Positions 1 to 7,417 of a DNA stretch of 32,444 bases are shown one piece after another (positions within the stretch are counted from its first letter, which is position 1; every line of letters begins with the position of its first letter). The stretch comes from an uncultured Oscillospiraceae bacterium (GTDB lineage: Bacteria > Bacillota > Clostridia > Oscillospirales > Oscillospiraceae). The position numbers and the translations under genes were made by a program. The stretch covers positions 1 through 32,444 of the forward strand of contig CAJTVO010000025.1 of assembly GCA_910579485.1 (NCBI GenBank). Direction: 5' to 3'. The notes under the pieces are model-generated. The model was not told the DNA's origin. It was given only the letters and a program-made list of their open reading frames with translations, and did no database searches.

Positions 1-540
1 CTCCGCCGGTATCATCGCCGAAATCTGTGACATCCATCGCTTTCGATCCCAAGCGTCTGTGGCCAAATTCGCCGGCCTCGTCTGGACCCAACACCAGTCC
101 GGGGAGTTTGAAGCCCAGGACAGGAAACTCATCAAGTCCGGCAATCGTTTCCTTCGCTACTACCTGCTGGAAGCCGCCAACTCCGTGAGAAGATGCGACT
201 CCGAGTTCCGGCGCTACTATGACCTCAAATATAAAGAGGTCAATAAGCACCAGCACAAACGCGCACTCGCTTTAACTGCCAGAAAACTGGTTCGGTTGGT
301 CTTTCGACTGCTGAAGGACAACCGCCTGTATAAGCCGCCGGAGGGCTGAGCCAACGCTCACTGCTCTGACGAACAGGCCCTGTTTCAAAATTTTGCAGGG
401 GCAGGGCTTGGTTTGCTATTGCCTTTTTCCTGTGTCTCTACGCTATTTCCGCTGTTTTCCTCTGAATTTTTCCTTCAATCACCCCTTGACTTCATACCAC
501 TGGACTATATGAAATAGCCATTTTCAAATATTTTTTATAT
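1..540 (+). mobile_element. Right part of an IS110-family insertion sequence
   Basis: The left edge holds the 3' part of an IS110-type transposase followed by about 190 bp of non-coding, increasingly AT-rich sequence before the phage tail-chaperone gene begins at 581. The right boundary is not visible because IS110 elements generally lack terminal inverted repeats; 540 is a guess. The non-coding end contains a hairpin (GCCCTG at 377-382 with CAGGGC at 402-407). The element reads opposite to the phage genes and sits exactly where a tape-measure gene would be expected. Confidence 0.6.
2..349 (+). CDS. IS110-family transposase, C-terminal part (cut by window edge)
   Basis: The frame is open from base 2, so the start lies outside the window. 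The visible 115 residues match the C-terminal transposase domain of IS110/IS116/IS902 proteins: AEICDIHRF, then KFAGLVWTQHQSG, then KSGNRFLRYYLLEAA and a basic tail. This domain carries the catalytic serine region and the helix-hairpin-helix-like fold of these DEDD/serine-type recombinases, which are guided by a bridge RNA in characterised members. Which subgroup this belongs to cannot be told from the fragment. The ATG at 59 is internal and is not the true start. Confidence 0.85.
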   Translation, partial: SAGIIAEICDIHRFRSQASVAKFAGLVWTQHQSGEFEAQDRKLIKSGNRFLRYYLLEAANSVRRCDSEFRRYYDLKYKEVNKHQHKRALALTARKLVRLVFRLLKDNRLYKPPEG

Positions 541-580
541 TCAGAAATAGGAAATTCAACAACTTTCAGGCAGGACATTT

Positions 581-1332
581 CTATTTCTTCTGCATCTCTT
601 GACGCATCTCTGCGGCTTGGCCCCGTTCAATGTCCTGGTCCATCTGGTACAGGGCAAAGAGCTTCAGGGCTTCGTCAAGAGTGTAGACGGTTTCAAGCTC
701 AGTCTTTGAGGCGTACCCAGACTTGATGAGCGAGTACATCCTCATTTCCAGCTCCGAGAACTGGGTTACGTCGAGCTCTCCCCACTTACTAATGTCGGAG
801 CTACCGTCCGCTGAAACCGTTCGGTGAGGCTTCCAGATCGGGCTCCGAGCTTCTTGAAAAAACCCTTGAAATTCAGCTTAATGACCTCAAAGCAGAGGAT
901 GAGCATATCCTGAATCTCGCCGCAGAACACCTCGTCGGCCAGGTCCCGGTCCAGCACCTTAACGCTACCGTCAGTGTCCGGTCCCTCCACGCTGATGTTC
1001 CCGGTATCGACCAGCAACCTCTTCATCAGGTGTTCGATTTTGTCACCGTCAACGCCGCCCAGGGCATCAGTGATGGAGGGCAGTGCCTTTTCAATGTCCA
1101 TGTCCATCCAGTTTGCAGCGTCGGAGCTCTCAGCCTCGGCCTTCTTGCCGGCTTCCTTTTTGCCAGCCTCCTCTTTCCCCATGTTGCCGAACAGCGGAGC
1201 GAGTCCGCCGAGTACCGGGGACAGCACAGCGATCACCTCGCCGCTGATATTTGCCGCCGTGAATGCGGCGAATGGTCTGATGTAGAACGTGTTTTCGCCA
1301 ATGACCTTCTCTGTGGTTTCCATGCGTTTCAT
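581..1332 (-). CDS. Tail assembly chaperone, frameshifted long form (GT-like)
   Basis: Translation begins at ATG 1332 as for the short form. A -1 slip on the slippery run at 856-865 continues in the -1 frame to the TAG at 583-581, giving about 250 residues (159 before the slip, 91 after). The -1 frame is open from the slip site onward and encodes a typical chaperone T domain: DISKWGELDVTQFSELEMRM, then YTLDEALKLFALYQM. In myo- and siphophages the G/GT pair coats the tape-measure protein and recruits tube subunits. Its position just after the tube gene is the standard one. The tape-measure gene that should follow is missing from the window; an IS110 end lies there instead. Confidence 0.85.
766..1332 (-). 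CDS. Tail assembly chaperone, short form (G-like)
   Basis: The zero-frame product is 188 residues, ending at the TAA at 766. I chose ATG 1332 (MKRMETTEK) rather than the upstream start at 1386 because a GAGGGGG ribosome binding site lies about 8 nt before it; METTEK at 1323 is also possible. The N-terminal half carries a conserved FYIRPFAAFTAANISGE segment seen in Firmicutes tail chaperones, then an acidic/lysine linker and a helical part. The gene follows sheath and tube genes in the late operon. Most ribosomes should make this form and a minority the frameshifted form. Confidence 0.85.
   Translation of the reverse strand: MKRMETTEKVIGENTFYIRPFAAFTAANISGEVIAVLSPVLGGLAPLFGNMGKEEAGKKEAGKKAEAESSDAANWMDMDIEKALPSITDALGGVDGDKIEHLMKRLLVDTGNISVEGPDTDGSVKVLDRDLADEVFCGEIQDMLILCFEVIKLNFKGFFKKLGARSGSLTERFQRTVAPTLVSGESST
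856..865 (-). promoter_or_regulatory. -1 programmed frameshift slippery site GGGTTTTTTC
   Basis: On the coding strand the zero-frame codons are AAG GGT TTT TTC. This gives two overlapping perfect X XXY YYZ heptamers: G GGT TTT and T TTT TTC. A -1 slip joins the G frame to the T frame, which is open for 91 codons. No stop intervenes in the -1 frame between the slip site and the T domain. Confidence 0.85.
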
Positions 1333-1408
1333 GCGAAATACCCCCTCGTATTCATTACGCAGTATGCAGGAGGGGCCGCCTACCACGGGCGGCCCCTCAA
1401 TTACCGAT

Positions 1409-1825
1409 TTACTCGTTCAGGATGCCAGCGCCTGTGTGTATCTCCCACTCACGGTTCTGGGACTCCTTGCTGAACTGCCGGGATGAAGGCTTGACCGCCC
1501 ACCCGGCGTCGGAGCTGAATACCATGCCGCCCCGCAGGTCCTTGATGAGCACCGGGAACATACCATCTCCGGTCTTCTGGTCTTGATTGAACTTGTTCTG
1601 AAGGAAGCTGTTGCTGTCGGAGGTCTGCAAGACCGTAATCTTGATGACGAAGGTATCGTCAGGGCTGATGCTTCTGACGATCTCGCCGTCGCACCCGACC
1701 CTCTTGGTGATGCCGTCGCCGTTCGGGTCGATCACAACGAAGGTGTCGTCACTGTAGCCGGAAACAATGTGGGACCCAAGGGCCATTGTGACTTCCTTCG
1801 GGTTGTAGGTTTTAATCTTTCCCAT
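1409..1825 (-). CDS. Tail tube protein (DUF3277 family)
   Basis: A 138-residue protein resembling DUF3277 phage structural proteins (KPP10-type), the probable inner tail tube of contractile tails. The N-terminus TYNPKEVTMALGSHIVSGYSD followed by an acidic DDTFVVIDPNGDG stretch and VLQTSDSNSFL is characteristic of the family. The start ATG at 1825 has AAGGAGGG in front. It lies directly downstream of the sheath gene (17-nt gap) and upstream of the tail chaperone, the expected order sheath, tube, chaperone. No truncation is seen. Confidence 0.85.
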   Translation of the reverse strand: MGKIKTYNPKEVTMALGSHIVSGYSDDTFVVIDPNGDGITKRVGCDGEIVRSISPDDTFVIKITVLQTSDSNSFLQNKFNQDQKTGDGMFPVLIKDLRGGMVFSSDAGWAVKPSSRQFSKESQNREWEIHTGAGILNE

Positions 1826-1842
1826 CTCTTAGCCCTCCTTCC

Positions 1843-3417
1843 TTACAGCTCGTAGGTCAGGCTGCCTTTGAGTTCGGCAAAATGGATGGCACCAGCGAGG
1901 CGAGCCTTGAACTTGCACTTGGTCAGCCGGCGAGATGCCTTCTCAGAGGCACTCAGGCTGGCGGACAGCGGGACAGAGGTAACAAAGCCGGGGATCTCGT
2001 TCCCGTCTTCGTCAAACTCGGTCTCAGCGATGCCGCCGGCGTCCTGCCCGGCCTTCAGTGAGGCGATCATCTGGTTCTGCACCAAGGCAATACCGCTATC
2101 TGTGTAGGGCACCTTCGGCCGGGTAACGAACAGGTTCACCACCCGAAGCTGCATATCATTCTTCAGCCAGTCGCGGAACCGGATAACGTCCGCCCACTCG
2201 CCGCCTATGGTCTTGCCGTTCATGGTGATGTTCTTATTGCCCACTGTAATGAAGTAGTTCAGGTTCTTTTCAGCCAGTAGCTTCATCTCGGTGCCGGTGA
2301 GCTCGGACGGGTAGACGGACGACAGTGACTTGAACGCAGAGGTCTCGCTGCCGGAGCTGTAATTAAGCCACTTGGCAACGAAGGCGACGTTCTCGTACAG
2401 GTTGGCGTCAGGGATGTCTTCCAGCGCCTGGCTGGTACTCTCCCGACCATAGCAGCCGATGGTGCGGAAATACACAGTGCCAACAGAGGGGATGACCTGG
2501 TCCTCGCCCTCCGCCCGTTCGGCACCAGGCGCTGGGAAGCAGTTCAGCTCCGTATAGGCGAACATCTTCTCTTGGGTCTCGATGTAGGCGGCGATCTCCT
2601 CGTAATACTTCGAGTCGATACCGGCGGAGCAGAGCACATACCAGCCATTCATGCCGAGGGCCCTTGTAATGGTGCTTGCGGGTAGCTCCAGCTCCTTCTC
2701 GGGGGTGTTGAGGGGCGGATCCTCCTGAAACGCAAACGCAGCCGGGGTATCAGCGCTGGGATAGGACACCTCAACGGCGTAGGATACATCGCTTGCCCCT
2801 TCCTTGCTCACGTCGATGACATAGCTCCGGTCGGGATCGCCCGCCTTCATGGCGGCAAGCTCCTTGAACATATTCAACTTCTTCAGGTCGGCCAAGCTCT
2901 CGATCTTCTTGTCCTCAGTGGACACAATGTACCCCTGGGCAGTAACCGCGTTCAGCAGGTCAATGAACCCAGTGTTCTTCACCCCGGACATGGGGCCGGA
3001 CAGCTCAACGGAAAACTTTCGGGACACCTCACTGAATTTGATGGTGCAGCCGGTGAGATTTTCCTTCACACCGACATACTGCTTGATGGCGGCGTTGGTT
3101 CCCTTGATAACTGTTTCTGAAGCAACTGCCTCTGCGGACAGCTTCTGGACGGCGATATATACCTGTGTGGGCGTGGGGCTCTGTGCAAAAGCGACACGGG
3201 CCGCAACGCCGATGGGGTCTGCGTCTTCTCCGGTGGATACAAAGCCGGCGTCCTCTACCTCCGTGAGTTTCCTGTAGACTCCCACATAGGCAGGTGTGTG
3301 CAGACCACCCTTCGGGGGCGGGCCCATAATCAGCAGATTGTCAAAGCTTGCATCGTCTACGATGGGGGTTGCAATGTCGATATCAACAGTTGCAATCAAA
3401 TCGTAGTTCTTACTCAT
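1843..3417 (-). CDS. Tail sheath-like protein (DUF3383 family)
   Basis: A 524-residue protein of the DUF3383 family, regarded as the contractile tail sheath of KPP10-like phages. The N-terminal part contains the family pattern of a conserved beta-rich domain (FDNLLIMGPPP, then YVGVYRKLTEV, then ARVAFAQSPTPTQVYIAV). The C-terminus ends in a small beta domain (ASRRLTKCKFKARLAGAIHFAELKG, shortened here in description) that resembles sheath linker regions. I placed the start at ATG 3417 (MSKNYDLIA) because it overlaps the upstream stop by 8 nt with AAGGAGGAAAAAGCAG in front; the longer frame to 3495 lies inside the upstream gene. Confidence 0.85.
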   Translation of the reverse strand: MSKNYDLIATVDIDIATPIVDDASFDNLLIMGPPPKGGLHTPAYVGVYRKLTEVEDAGFVSTGEDADPIGVAARVAFAQSPTPTQVYIAVQKLSAEAVASETVIKGTNAAIKQYVGVKENLTGCTIKFSEVSRKFSVELSGPMSGVKNTGFIDLLNAVTAQGYIVSTEDKKIESLADLKKLNMFKELAAMKAGDPDRSYVIDVSKEGASDVSYAVEVSYPSADTPAAFAFQEDPPLNTPEKELELPASTITRALGMNGWYVLCSAGIDSKYYEEIAAYIETQEKMFAYTELNCFPAPGAERAEGEDQVIPSVGTVYFRTIGCYGRESTSQALEDIPDANLYENVAFVAKWLNYSSGSETSAFKSLSSVYPSELTGTEMKLLAEKNLNYFITVGNKNITMNGKTIGGEWADVIRFRDWLKNDMQLRVVNLFVTRPKVPYTDSGIALVQNQMIASLKAGQDAGGIAETEFDEDGNEIPGFVTSVPLSASLSASEKASRRLTKCKFKARLAGAIHFAELKGSLTYEL

Positions 3418-4165
3418 CTGCTTTTTCCTCCTTAATTTCAGCTTCTGTGAAGTAGCCGGTTTCGATGCTTGCCAGCTCTTCGGTGCCGCCACCACTGGCG
3501 GTCGGCGTGAACTCGGGCTTGACGATTACGTTGTCCTCCGGCTTCTTGCCGCTGATCCGGTCCCAGTCTCCCGTTCGGCTCTCAGTGTCCTCCGGCGCAT
3601 CGGAAGTATAGGCCGGTTCTCCGGTTTCCGGGTCCTTCTCGCCCGTGGGATATTGGACACTGTCCTCCGACAGAACTGCGGCATGGCCCACCGCCCTCTG
3701 GGTAAAATAAAACTGAGCCGTCAGGCGGGCCCGATACTGATAGGTCGTATCGTTCACAACACCTGTGAGGCTCAGCACATCTCCGTCAACTAAAACGCTG
3801 ACATCGTTCCGGTGACTCCATGTGAGGGCATACTCAGAATTGAGGAAATCAACGAAAGCAAGTAGATCCTCTTCTGCGTTGTCCTCGTATGCCACAATCT
3901 CGCCGGTCTCCTCGTCAATGACCGGCGCCCCATTTGAAAACAGGTCAACCGTCAGGCTGAACCGAGACAGATATTTCCCGACCAGCACCCCATCCACAAC
4001 TTCGTAGTTCGGGTGTGTCGGCCTGTTCACATTGCCGGGTGTGATGACCACCAGCGGGATCTTCTGCATCGGGGTCCTGCTCTGGTTCGCAAAGACGACC
4101 TGCGCCTCGGCGAAATACTTCTTGGTCAGGGCACGAAACAGCTCCTTTGCCTGTCCAACCCTCAT
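3410..4165 (-). CDS. Neck/tail terminator-like protein
   Basis: A 251-residue protein located between the connector genes and the sheath gene, the usual site of the neck or tail-terminator protein. The first 150 residues have a compact alpha/beta look (KELFRALTKKYF, FANQSRTPMQKIPLVVITPG, YQYRARLTAQFYFTQRAVG) like the LIC_12616 / gp12-like neck terminator family of Firmicutes phages. The last 90 residues are acidic, rich in T, E and P and probably disordered. The ATG at 4165 overlaps the preceding stop by 4 nt (ATGA), so the two are translationally coupled. The family assignment is by pattern and position only. Confidence 0.6.
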   Translation of the reverse strand: MRVGQAKELFRALTKKYFAEAQVVFANQSRTPMQKIPLVVITPGNVNRPTHPNYEVVDGVLVGKYLSRFSLTVDLFSNGAPVIDEETGEIVAYEDNAEEDLLAFVDFLNSEYALTWSHRNDVSVLVDGDVLSLTGVVNDTTYQYRARLTAQFYFTQRAVGHAAVLSEDSVQYPTGEKDPETGEPAYTSDAPEDTESRTGDWDRISGKKPEDNVIVKPEFTPTASGGGTEELASIETGYFTEAEIKEEKADE

Positions 4166-4743
4166 GGGCCATCACCCCCATCCCCCAGCAGGCTCCGCAC
4201 GGACTCCTTGGATGCCTCGTCGATTGAGAGGTAGCCCTCCTCGTCGACCTTGAGGCCAGAGCCGTCCTTTACCATGACGCCGCCGACATTCTTGTCGGTG
4301 GCAATCGGCATTTCCTCGTCTGGTTCCTTCGGTTGCTCGGTTTCGCTCGGTGCGTCTGGGGCGGCTGTGGGCGGGTCCTTGATGTCGGCAGACCTCGGGC
4401 TATTCGTGGGCACGAGGCAAAACTGGTAGTTGATGTGCGACAGCACTGTATGATCCCATTCCTGGGCCGCTGTGCATTCATACCATTCGCCGTGATAAAA
4501 CAGCAGGTCCCCCTTCACTCCGGTTTCCTGATTGGCTGGGATGAGAACGGCGGTTCCGTGTCCCTCAAGGTGCTTCATTTTCCGCTCGCCTTCGGGCAGA
4601 GCCTGCATGGCGTCGGAGCCAATCGGGTGGACGTGCAGGCTCACAACAAAATCCTCACGCCCAGAAGTGATATAGCCGCGCACATTCTTGGGCTTGCCGA
4701 AGCGGCGGACCCAATACTTCTTGTTGAAGATCGTGATATTCAC
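4162..4743 (-). CDS. Head-tail connector protein with C-terminal GSGL module
   Basis: A 193-residue protein in the head-tail joining block. It starts with GTG 4743 behind GGAGGTGGG. Residues 1-115 form a compact domain (WVRRFGKPKNVRGYI, FVVSLHVHP, GDLLFYHGEWYECTAAQEW) with the look of a small beta-barrel stopper/adaptor. A P/E-rich linker follows, then residues about 145-186 hold a module with GGVMVKDGSGLKVDEEGYL. The same module ends the DUF4054 protein two genes upstream. I do not recognise the N-terminal family with certainty; function as a stopper/adaptor is inferred from position. Confidence 0.6.
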   Translation of the reverse strand: MNITIFNKKYWVRRFGKPKNVRGYITSGREDFVVSLHVHPIGSDAMQALPEGERKMKHLEGHGTAVLIPANQETGVKGDLLFYHGEWYECTAAQEWDHTVLSHINYQFCLVPTNSPRSADIKDPPTAAPDAPSETEQPKEPDEEMPIATDKNVGGVMVKDGSGLKVDEEGYLSIDEASKESVRSLLGDGGDGP

Positions 4744-4746
4744 GGC

Positions 4747-5202
4747 TTACCCACCTCTCCTCTTGATGACGTAGTTCACCGACTGACGCATCGTGCCGGT
4801 ATCGATCAAAGGTCGCTCCGACTTTTTTTTCTTGATGGTGGACGGGGCGTTCTCTGCAAAATCGCCATCAATGATCTCCCCCTGGACAATGCCCTTAACA
4901 GTCACACCTAGCGCATTGAGGGCCTGCTCCACGGAGCTACCGGATGCGATGGCGGCGTTTACCCTCTCGCAGGCGGCCCTCAATTCCTCCTCGTGGTTCT
5001 CGAAGCTCTGTTTCATGAACGGTCTGGCCGGAGTATCGGATGACCCGAGTTCGTTATAGGCGGCTATCTCCGCAAGGGACGTGCCATCCTCAGTGGTCTG
5101 ATCACCTTGGAACCCGACCTGCACTTCAAGCTCAGAGAGCTTCTGTAGCTCCGCAAAATACCGTCTTCCCTCTGGCGTCATATCTGAGAGTCCGAAGCCC
5201 AT
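4747..5202 (-). CDS. HK97 gp10-like virion morphogenesis protein
   Basis: A 151-residue protein resembling the HK97-gp10 / minor tail-completion group of Firmicutes phages. Diagnostic segments are LEVQVGFQ, then EIAAYNELGSSDTPARPFMK, a helical middle, and PLIDTGTMRQSVNYVIKRR at the C-terminus. These proteins sit at the head-tail interface. The start is ATG 5202, overlapping the TGA of the upstream gene (TGATG) with GGAGG in front; the GTG at 5205 is not needed. Gene order (DUF4054, gp10-like, connector, terminator, sheath) fits. Confidence 0.75.
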   Translation of the reverse strand: MGFGLSDMTPEGRRYFAELQKLSELEVQVGFQGDQTTEDGTSLAEIAAYNELGSSDTPARPFMKQSFENHEEELRAACERVNAAIASGSSVEQALNALGVTVKGIVQGEIIDGDFAENAPSTIKKKKSERPLIDTGTMRQSVNYVIKRRGG

Positions 5203-5762
5203 CACATTTCCTCCACGATGCCGCCCACTTCGGAGGCGCTCGCATCGTCGATGAACAGGTTCCCGTCGGGATCCAGCTTCAGGCCGGAGCCTTTGCGGAC
5301 CTTCACGCCACCAAGCCGGTCTTTCGTTGCCACGGGTACAATGCTACGCTGTTCGGCCTTCCCGGATGTACCGGACAAAGGCTCCCCACTGCAATGAATG
5401 GGGACAATCACCATTCGTCTTATGCTGAGATACTGGACACCGTAAGCGGTAAGGCCGAGTTCGGCATCCGTTGCGAGGTTGGAACTCTGGTTCGCCCCAA
5501 AGCTGATGCTGGAGCCTCCTTCGGACACGCTTCCAACAGCGAAACCGGTGCCGATAGCGCCCAGATCCCCCAGCGGGTTTTCTCCATTGCCAGCCATCTT
5601 CAGCTTGTGGCATACCAGATAGGCAATCGCCTGATCGTAGAGTTTGCTGAACTGCCGCTTACTCACCATCGGGCGGACCATTTCAATCCACAACTCAAGC
5701 TCACTGTCCTCGACAGCGGCAAACTCCTTACCGATGAGGCGGATATACTCGATGGCTTTCAT
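5202..5762 (-). CDS. Head-tail connector protein (DUF4054 family) with C-terminal GSGL module
   Basis: A 186-residue protein whose first 120 residues match DUF4054 connectors: ELELWIEMVRPMVSKRQFSKLYDQAIAYL (split in description), LVCHKLKMAG, SVSEGGSSISFG and AYGVQYLSIRR. These form the first connector layer below the portal. After residue about 140 it continues with an extra module containing GGVKVRKGSGLKLDPDGNL, shared with the connector encoded two genes downstream. ATG 5762 is preferred over GTG 5771 because AAGGAG lies at about 8 nt spacing from it. Typical DUF4054 proteins lack this tail, so it is probably an acquired appendage. Confidence 0.75.
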   Translation of the reverse strand: MKAIEYIRLIGKEFAAVEDSELELWIEMVRPMVSKRQFSKLYDQAIAYLVCHKLKMAGNGENPLGDLGAIGTGFAVGSVSEGGSSISFGANQSSNLATDAELGLTAYGVQYLSIRRMVIVPIHCSGEPLSGTSGKAEQRSIVPVATKDRLGGVKVRKGSGLKLDPDGNLFIDDASASEVGGIVEEM

Positions 5763-5774
5763 GGCGATCACTCC

Positions 5775-6233
5775 TTACTTGCCCTCAGCGGCAGCCTTGG
5801 CTTCTGCCCCAACCTTGGCCTTGGCAGCGGCTTCCGCCTTCGCCTTTTCCTCGGCGGCCTTCTTGGCGGCGGCCTCAGCCTTGGCCTTGGCAGCGGCTTC
5901 CGCCTTCGCCTTTTCCTCGGCGGCCTTCTTGGCGGCGGCCTCAGCCTTGGCCTTGGCAGCAGCTTCCACCTTCGCCTTTTCCTCGGCGGCAATCCGTTCA
6001 GCCTCCTCAGCAGCAACCTTCTTGGCGGCCTCCTCGGCAAGGCGTTTGGCCTCGGCCTCGACGGCTTTCTGGAACTCCTCCTCGCTGTCATCGACGGAAA
6101 CCCAGCCCTTCTTGATGAACGCCCTGATGGCAGGGGTGCCCACGATTTCCTCGTTTGCGGGCATCGTGTCGCCGGGCATCAGAATCCTCTCGCCGACATT
6201 GATAATCTTCGTGCCAGTGTTGATGAGTTTCAT
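5775..6233 (-). CDS. Small virion-associated protein with Ala/Lys/Glu helical repeats
   Basis: A 152-residue protein just downstream of the major capsid gene. Residues 1-50 form a small globular domain (MKLINTGTKIINVGERILM, IVGTPAIRAFIKKGWVSV). Residues 55-150 are almost entirely A, K and E in a TolA-like single alpha-helix or coiled coil, built from a 22-residue unit repeated about 2.6 times. The DNA is repeated as well (66 bp), so the copy number may vary among relatives. Start ATG 6233 follows GGAGGTTATC. Function is unknown; a head or connector accessory role is inferred from position only. Confidence 0.7.
   Translation of the reverse strand: MKLINTGTKIINVGERILMPGDTMPANEEIVGTPAIRAFIKKGWVSVDDSEEEFQKAVEAEAKRLAEEAAKKVAAEEAERIAAEEKAKVEAAAKAKAEAAAKKAAEEKAKAEAAAKAKAEAAAKKAAEEKAKAEAAAKAKVGAEAKAAAEGK
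5819..5990. repeat. 66-bp tandem repeat (2.6 copies) inside a coding region
   Basis: Units start at 5819, 5885 and 5951 (partial). The first two are essentially identical over 66 bp and the third differs at a few positions. Each unit encodes 22 residues of the A/K/E helix, so expansion or contraction keeps the frame. Confidence 0.9.
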
Positions 6234-6313
6234 GTGATAACCTCCATGTCATTCGCGGGCGGTCACAGGATGGCACCCTGGCCGCCTTACGTCTTGATGT
6301 TAGCTCAAAGAGA

Positions 6314-6346
6314 GCGGAGCGGCGGCCAACCGGCCAACCGCTCCGC
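6314..6346 (-). terminator. Strong hairpin downstream of the capsid gene
   Basis: A perfect 9-bp stem (GCGGAGCGG at 6314-6322 with CCGCTCCGC at 6338-6346) lies just after the major capsid stop at 6354. On the minus strand only a weak T-rich stretch follows, so it may be a leaky terminator or an mRNA-stabilising hairpin that sets a high capsid to downstream-gene ratio. Confidence 0.5.
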
Positions 6347-6353
6347 AAAAAGA

Positions 6354-7397
6354 TCAGGATACACCAACAGCGATCAGGGCGGACAGCGGGTAGTACACGA
6401 TGACGCCAGCCGTCCGGGACTCGCAGGGGATGGTGGTCTCCAGGTTCTGCACTTGGAGGGGATACTGATAGAACGGCATGGGGTTCTCCAAGGACAGCTT
6501 CCGCACATCATTCTTAAACAGGAACGCCACGCCAGCACCGGTTTCGTCAGCTGCGGCGTAGGGGTTAGTCTCGATGGAGTCGGAATCCAACTCGGCGGTG
6601 GATACAACCTCCTTGATGTAGGGGGCGTGCTCCTGAATGAACGCAAGCACGGTGGTGCTGGTGTCGGGGATGCGCCGGGTGCTGATGTCCATAAAGACAT
6701 CGGCCGGGACGCAGAGCGTGTCAGGGCGCTCGACGTTCTTGGTGATCTTGGCAACCTGCCGGGCCATGCCGTTCACATCGGCAAGGATCTCATCGGCAGT
6801 CTTCTCCAGCCAAGAGGTCTTACTGGAATCCTTGCCGGCGGTGATGGCGTACATGGGGATGTTCTGGCCCTCGGACAGGACGCCCATCAGGCCGCTTTCC
6901 TCATCGCCACACCAAGCAATCTTGTTGGTCAGAGCGTCGATCTGGTAGCGGGCGGACTCGCCTTTCCTGGCGTCCAGGGACTTTCCTGCCAGCCTGGAGG
7001 CCCGCATCTCCTGGGCGGAGTAGCCATAGCTGTCGCCAATGGACTTGATCTTGGCGAAGCTGGGCTTGCCGGTCACATCGGCACGGGGCAGGTCGGTGGA
7101 GTAGTTGTCGATGATCTTCGCCAGGCCGGTCTTGTCGTAGGTGTAGTAGGTGATGGTCTCCGCGCCGGGATCGGCCTCGGAAGTCTGCGGGAACAGGTGC
7201 AGGGCGGTGAGCTCAGGGTACTCGACATCGTAGGACTGAGCCTTGACATGGTCGAGTTCCCTGGCGAAAAACACAGAGGCGTCCTCGGCGCTATCAAAGC
7301 GAGTGCCCTCGGACGCCATGATGGCAGCAGGGATGGCGGACTGCTTCAGCGTCCGCATCTCGGCACTGTCGTAGTGCAGGTGCTTGGTTTTAGCCAT
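6354..7397 (-). CDS. Major capsid protein (DUF2184 family)
   Basis: A 347-residue major capsid protein of the DUF2184 superfamily, the HK97-fold group used by KPP10-like and many Firmicutes phages. Recognisable parts are the N-arm with FFARELDHVKAQSYDVEY, the segment YSAQEMRASRLAGKSLD, the A-domain region with VFMDISTRRIPDT, and the C-terminal ESRTAGVIVYYPLSALI. ATG 7397 follows GAGGAGGAA. It lies after the protease/scaffold and cement genes, the standard order. A stable hairpin follows the stop. Confidence 0.85.
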   Translation of the reverse strand: MAKTKHLHYDSAEMRTLKQSAIPAAIMASEGTRFDSAEDASVFFARELDHVKAQSYDVEYPELTALHLFPQTSEADPGAETITYYTYDKTGLAKIIDNYSTDLPRADVTGKPSFAKIKSIGDSYGYSAQEMRASRLAGKSLDARKGESARYQIDALTNKIAWCGDEESGLMGVLSEGQNIPMYAITAGKDSSKTSWLEKTADEILADVNGMARQVAKITKNVERPDTLCVPADVFMDISTRRIPDTSTTVLAFIQEHAPYIKEVVSTAELDSDSIETNPYAAADETGAGVAFLFKNDVRKLSLENPMPFYQYPLQVQNLETTIPCESRTAGVIVYYPLSALIAVGVS

Positions 7398-7417
7398 TTT
7401 CGATTCCTCCTCTTCTC

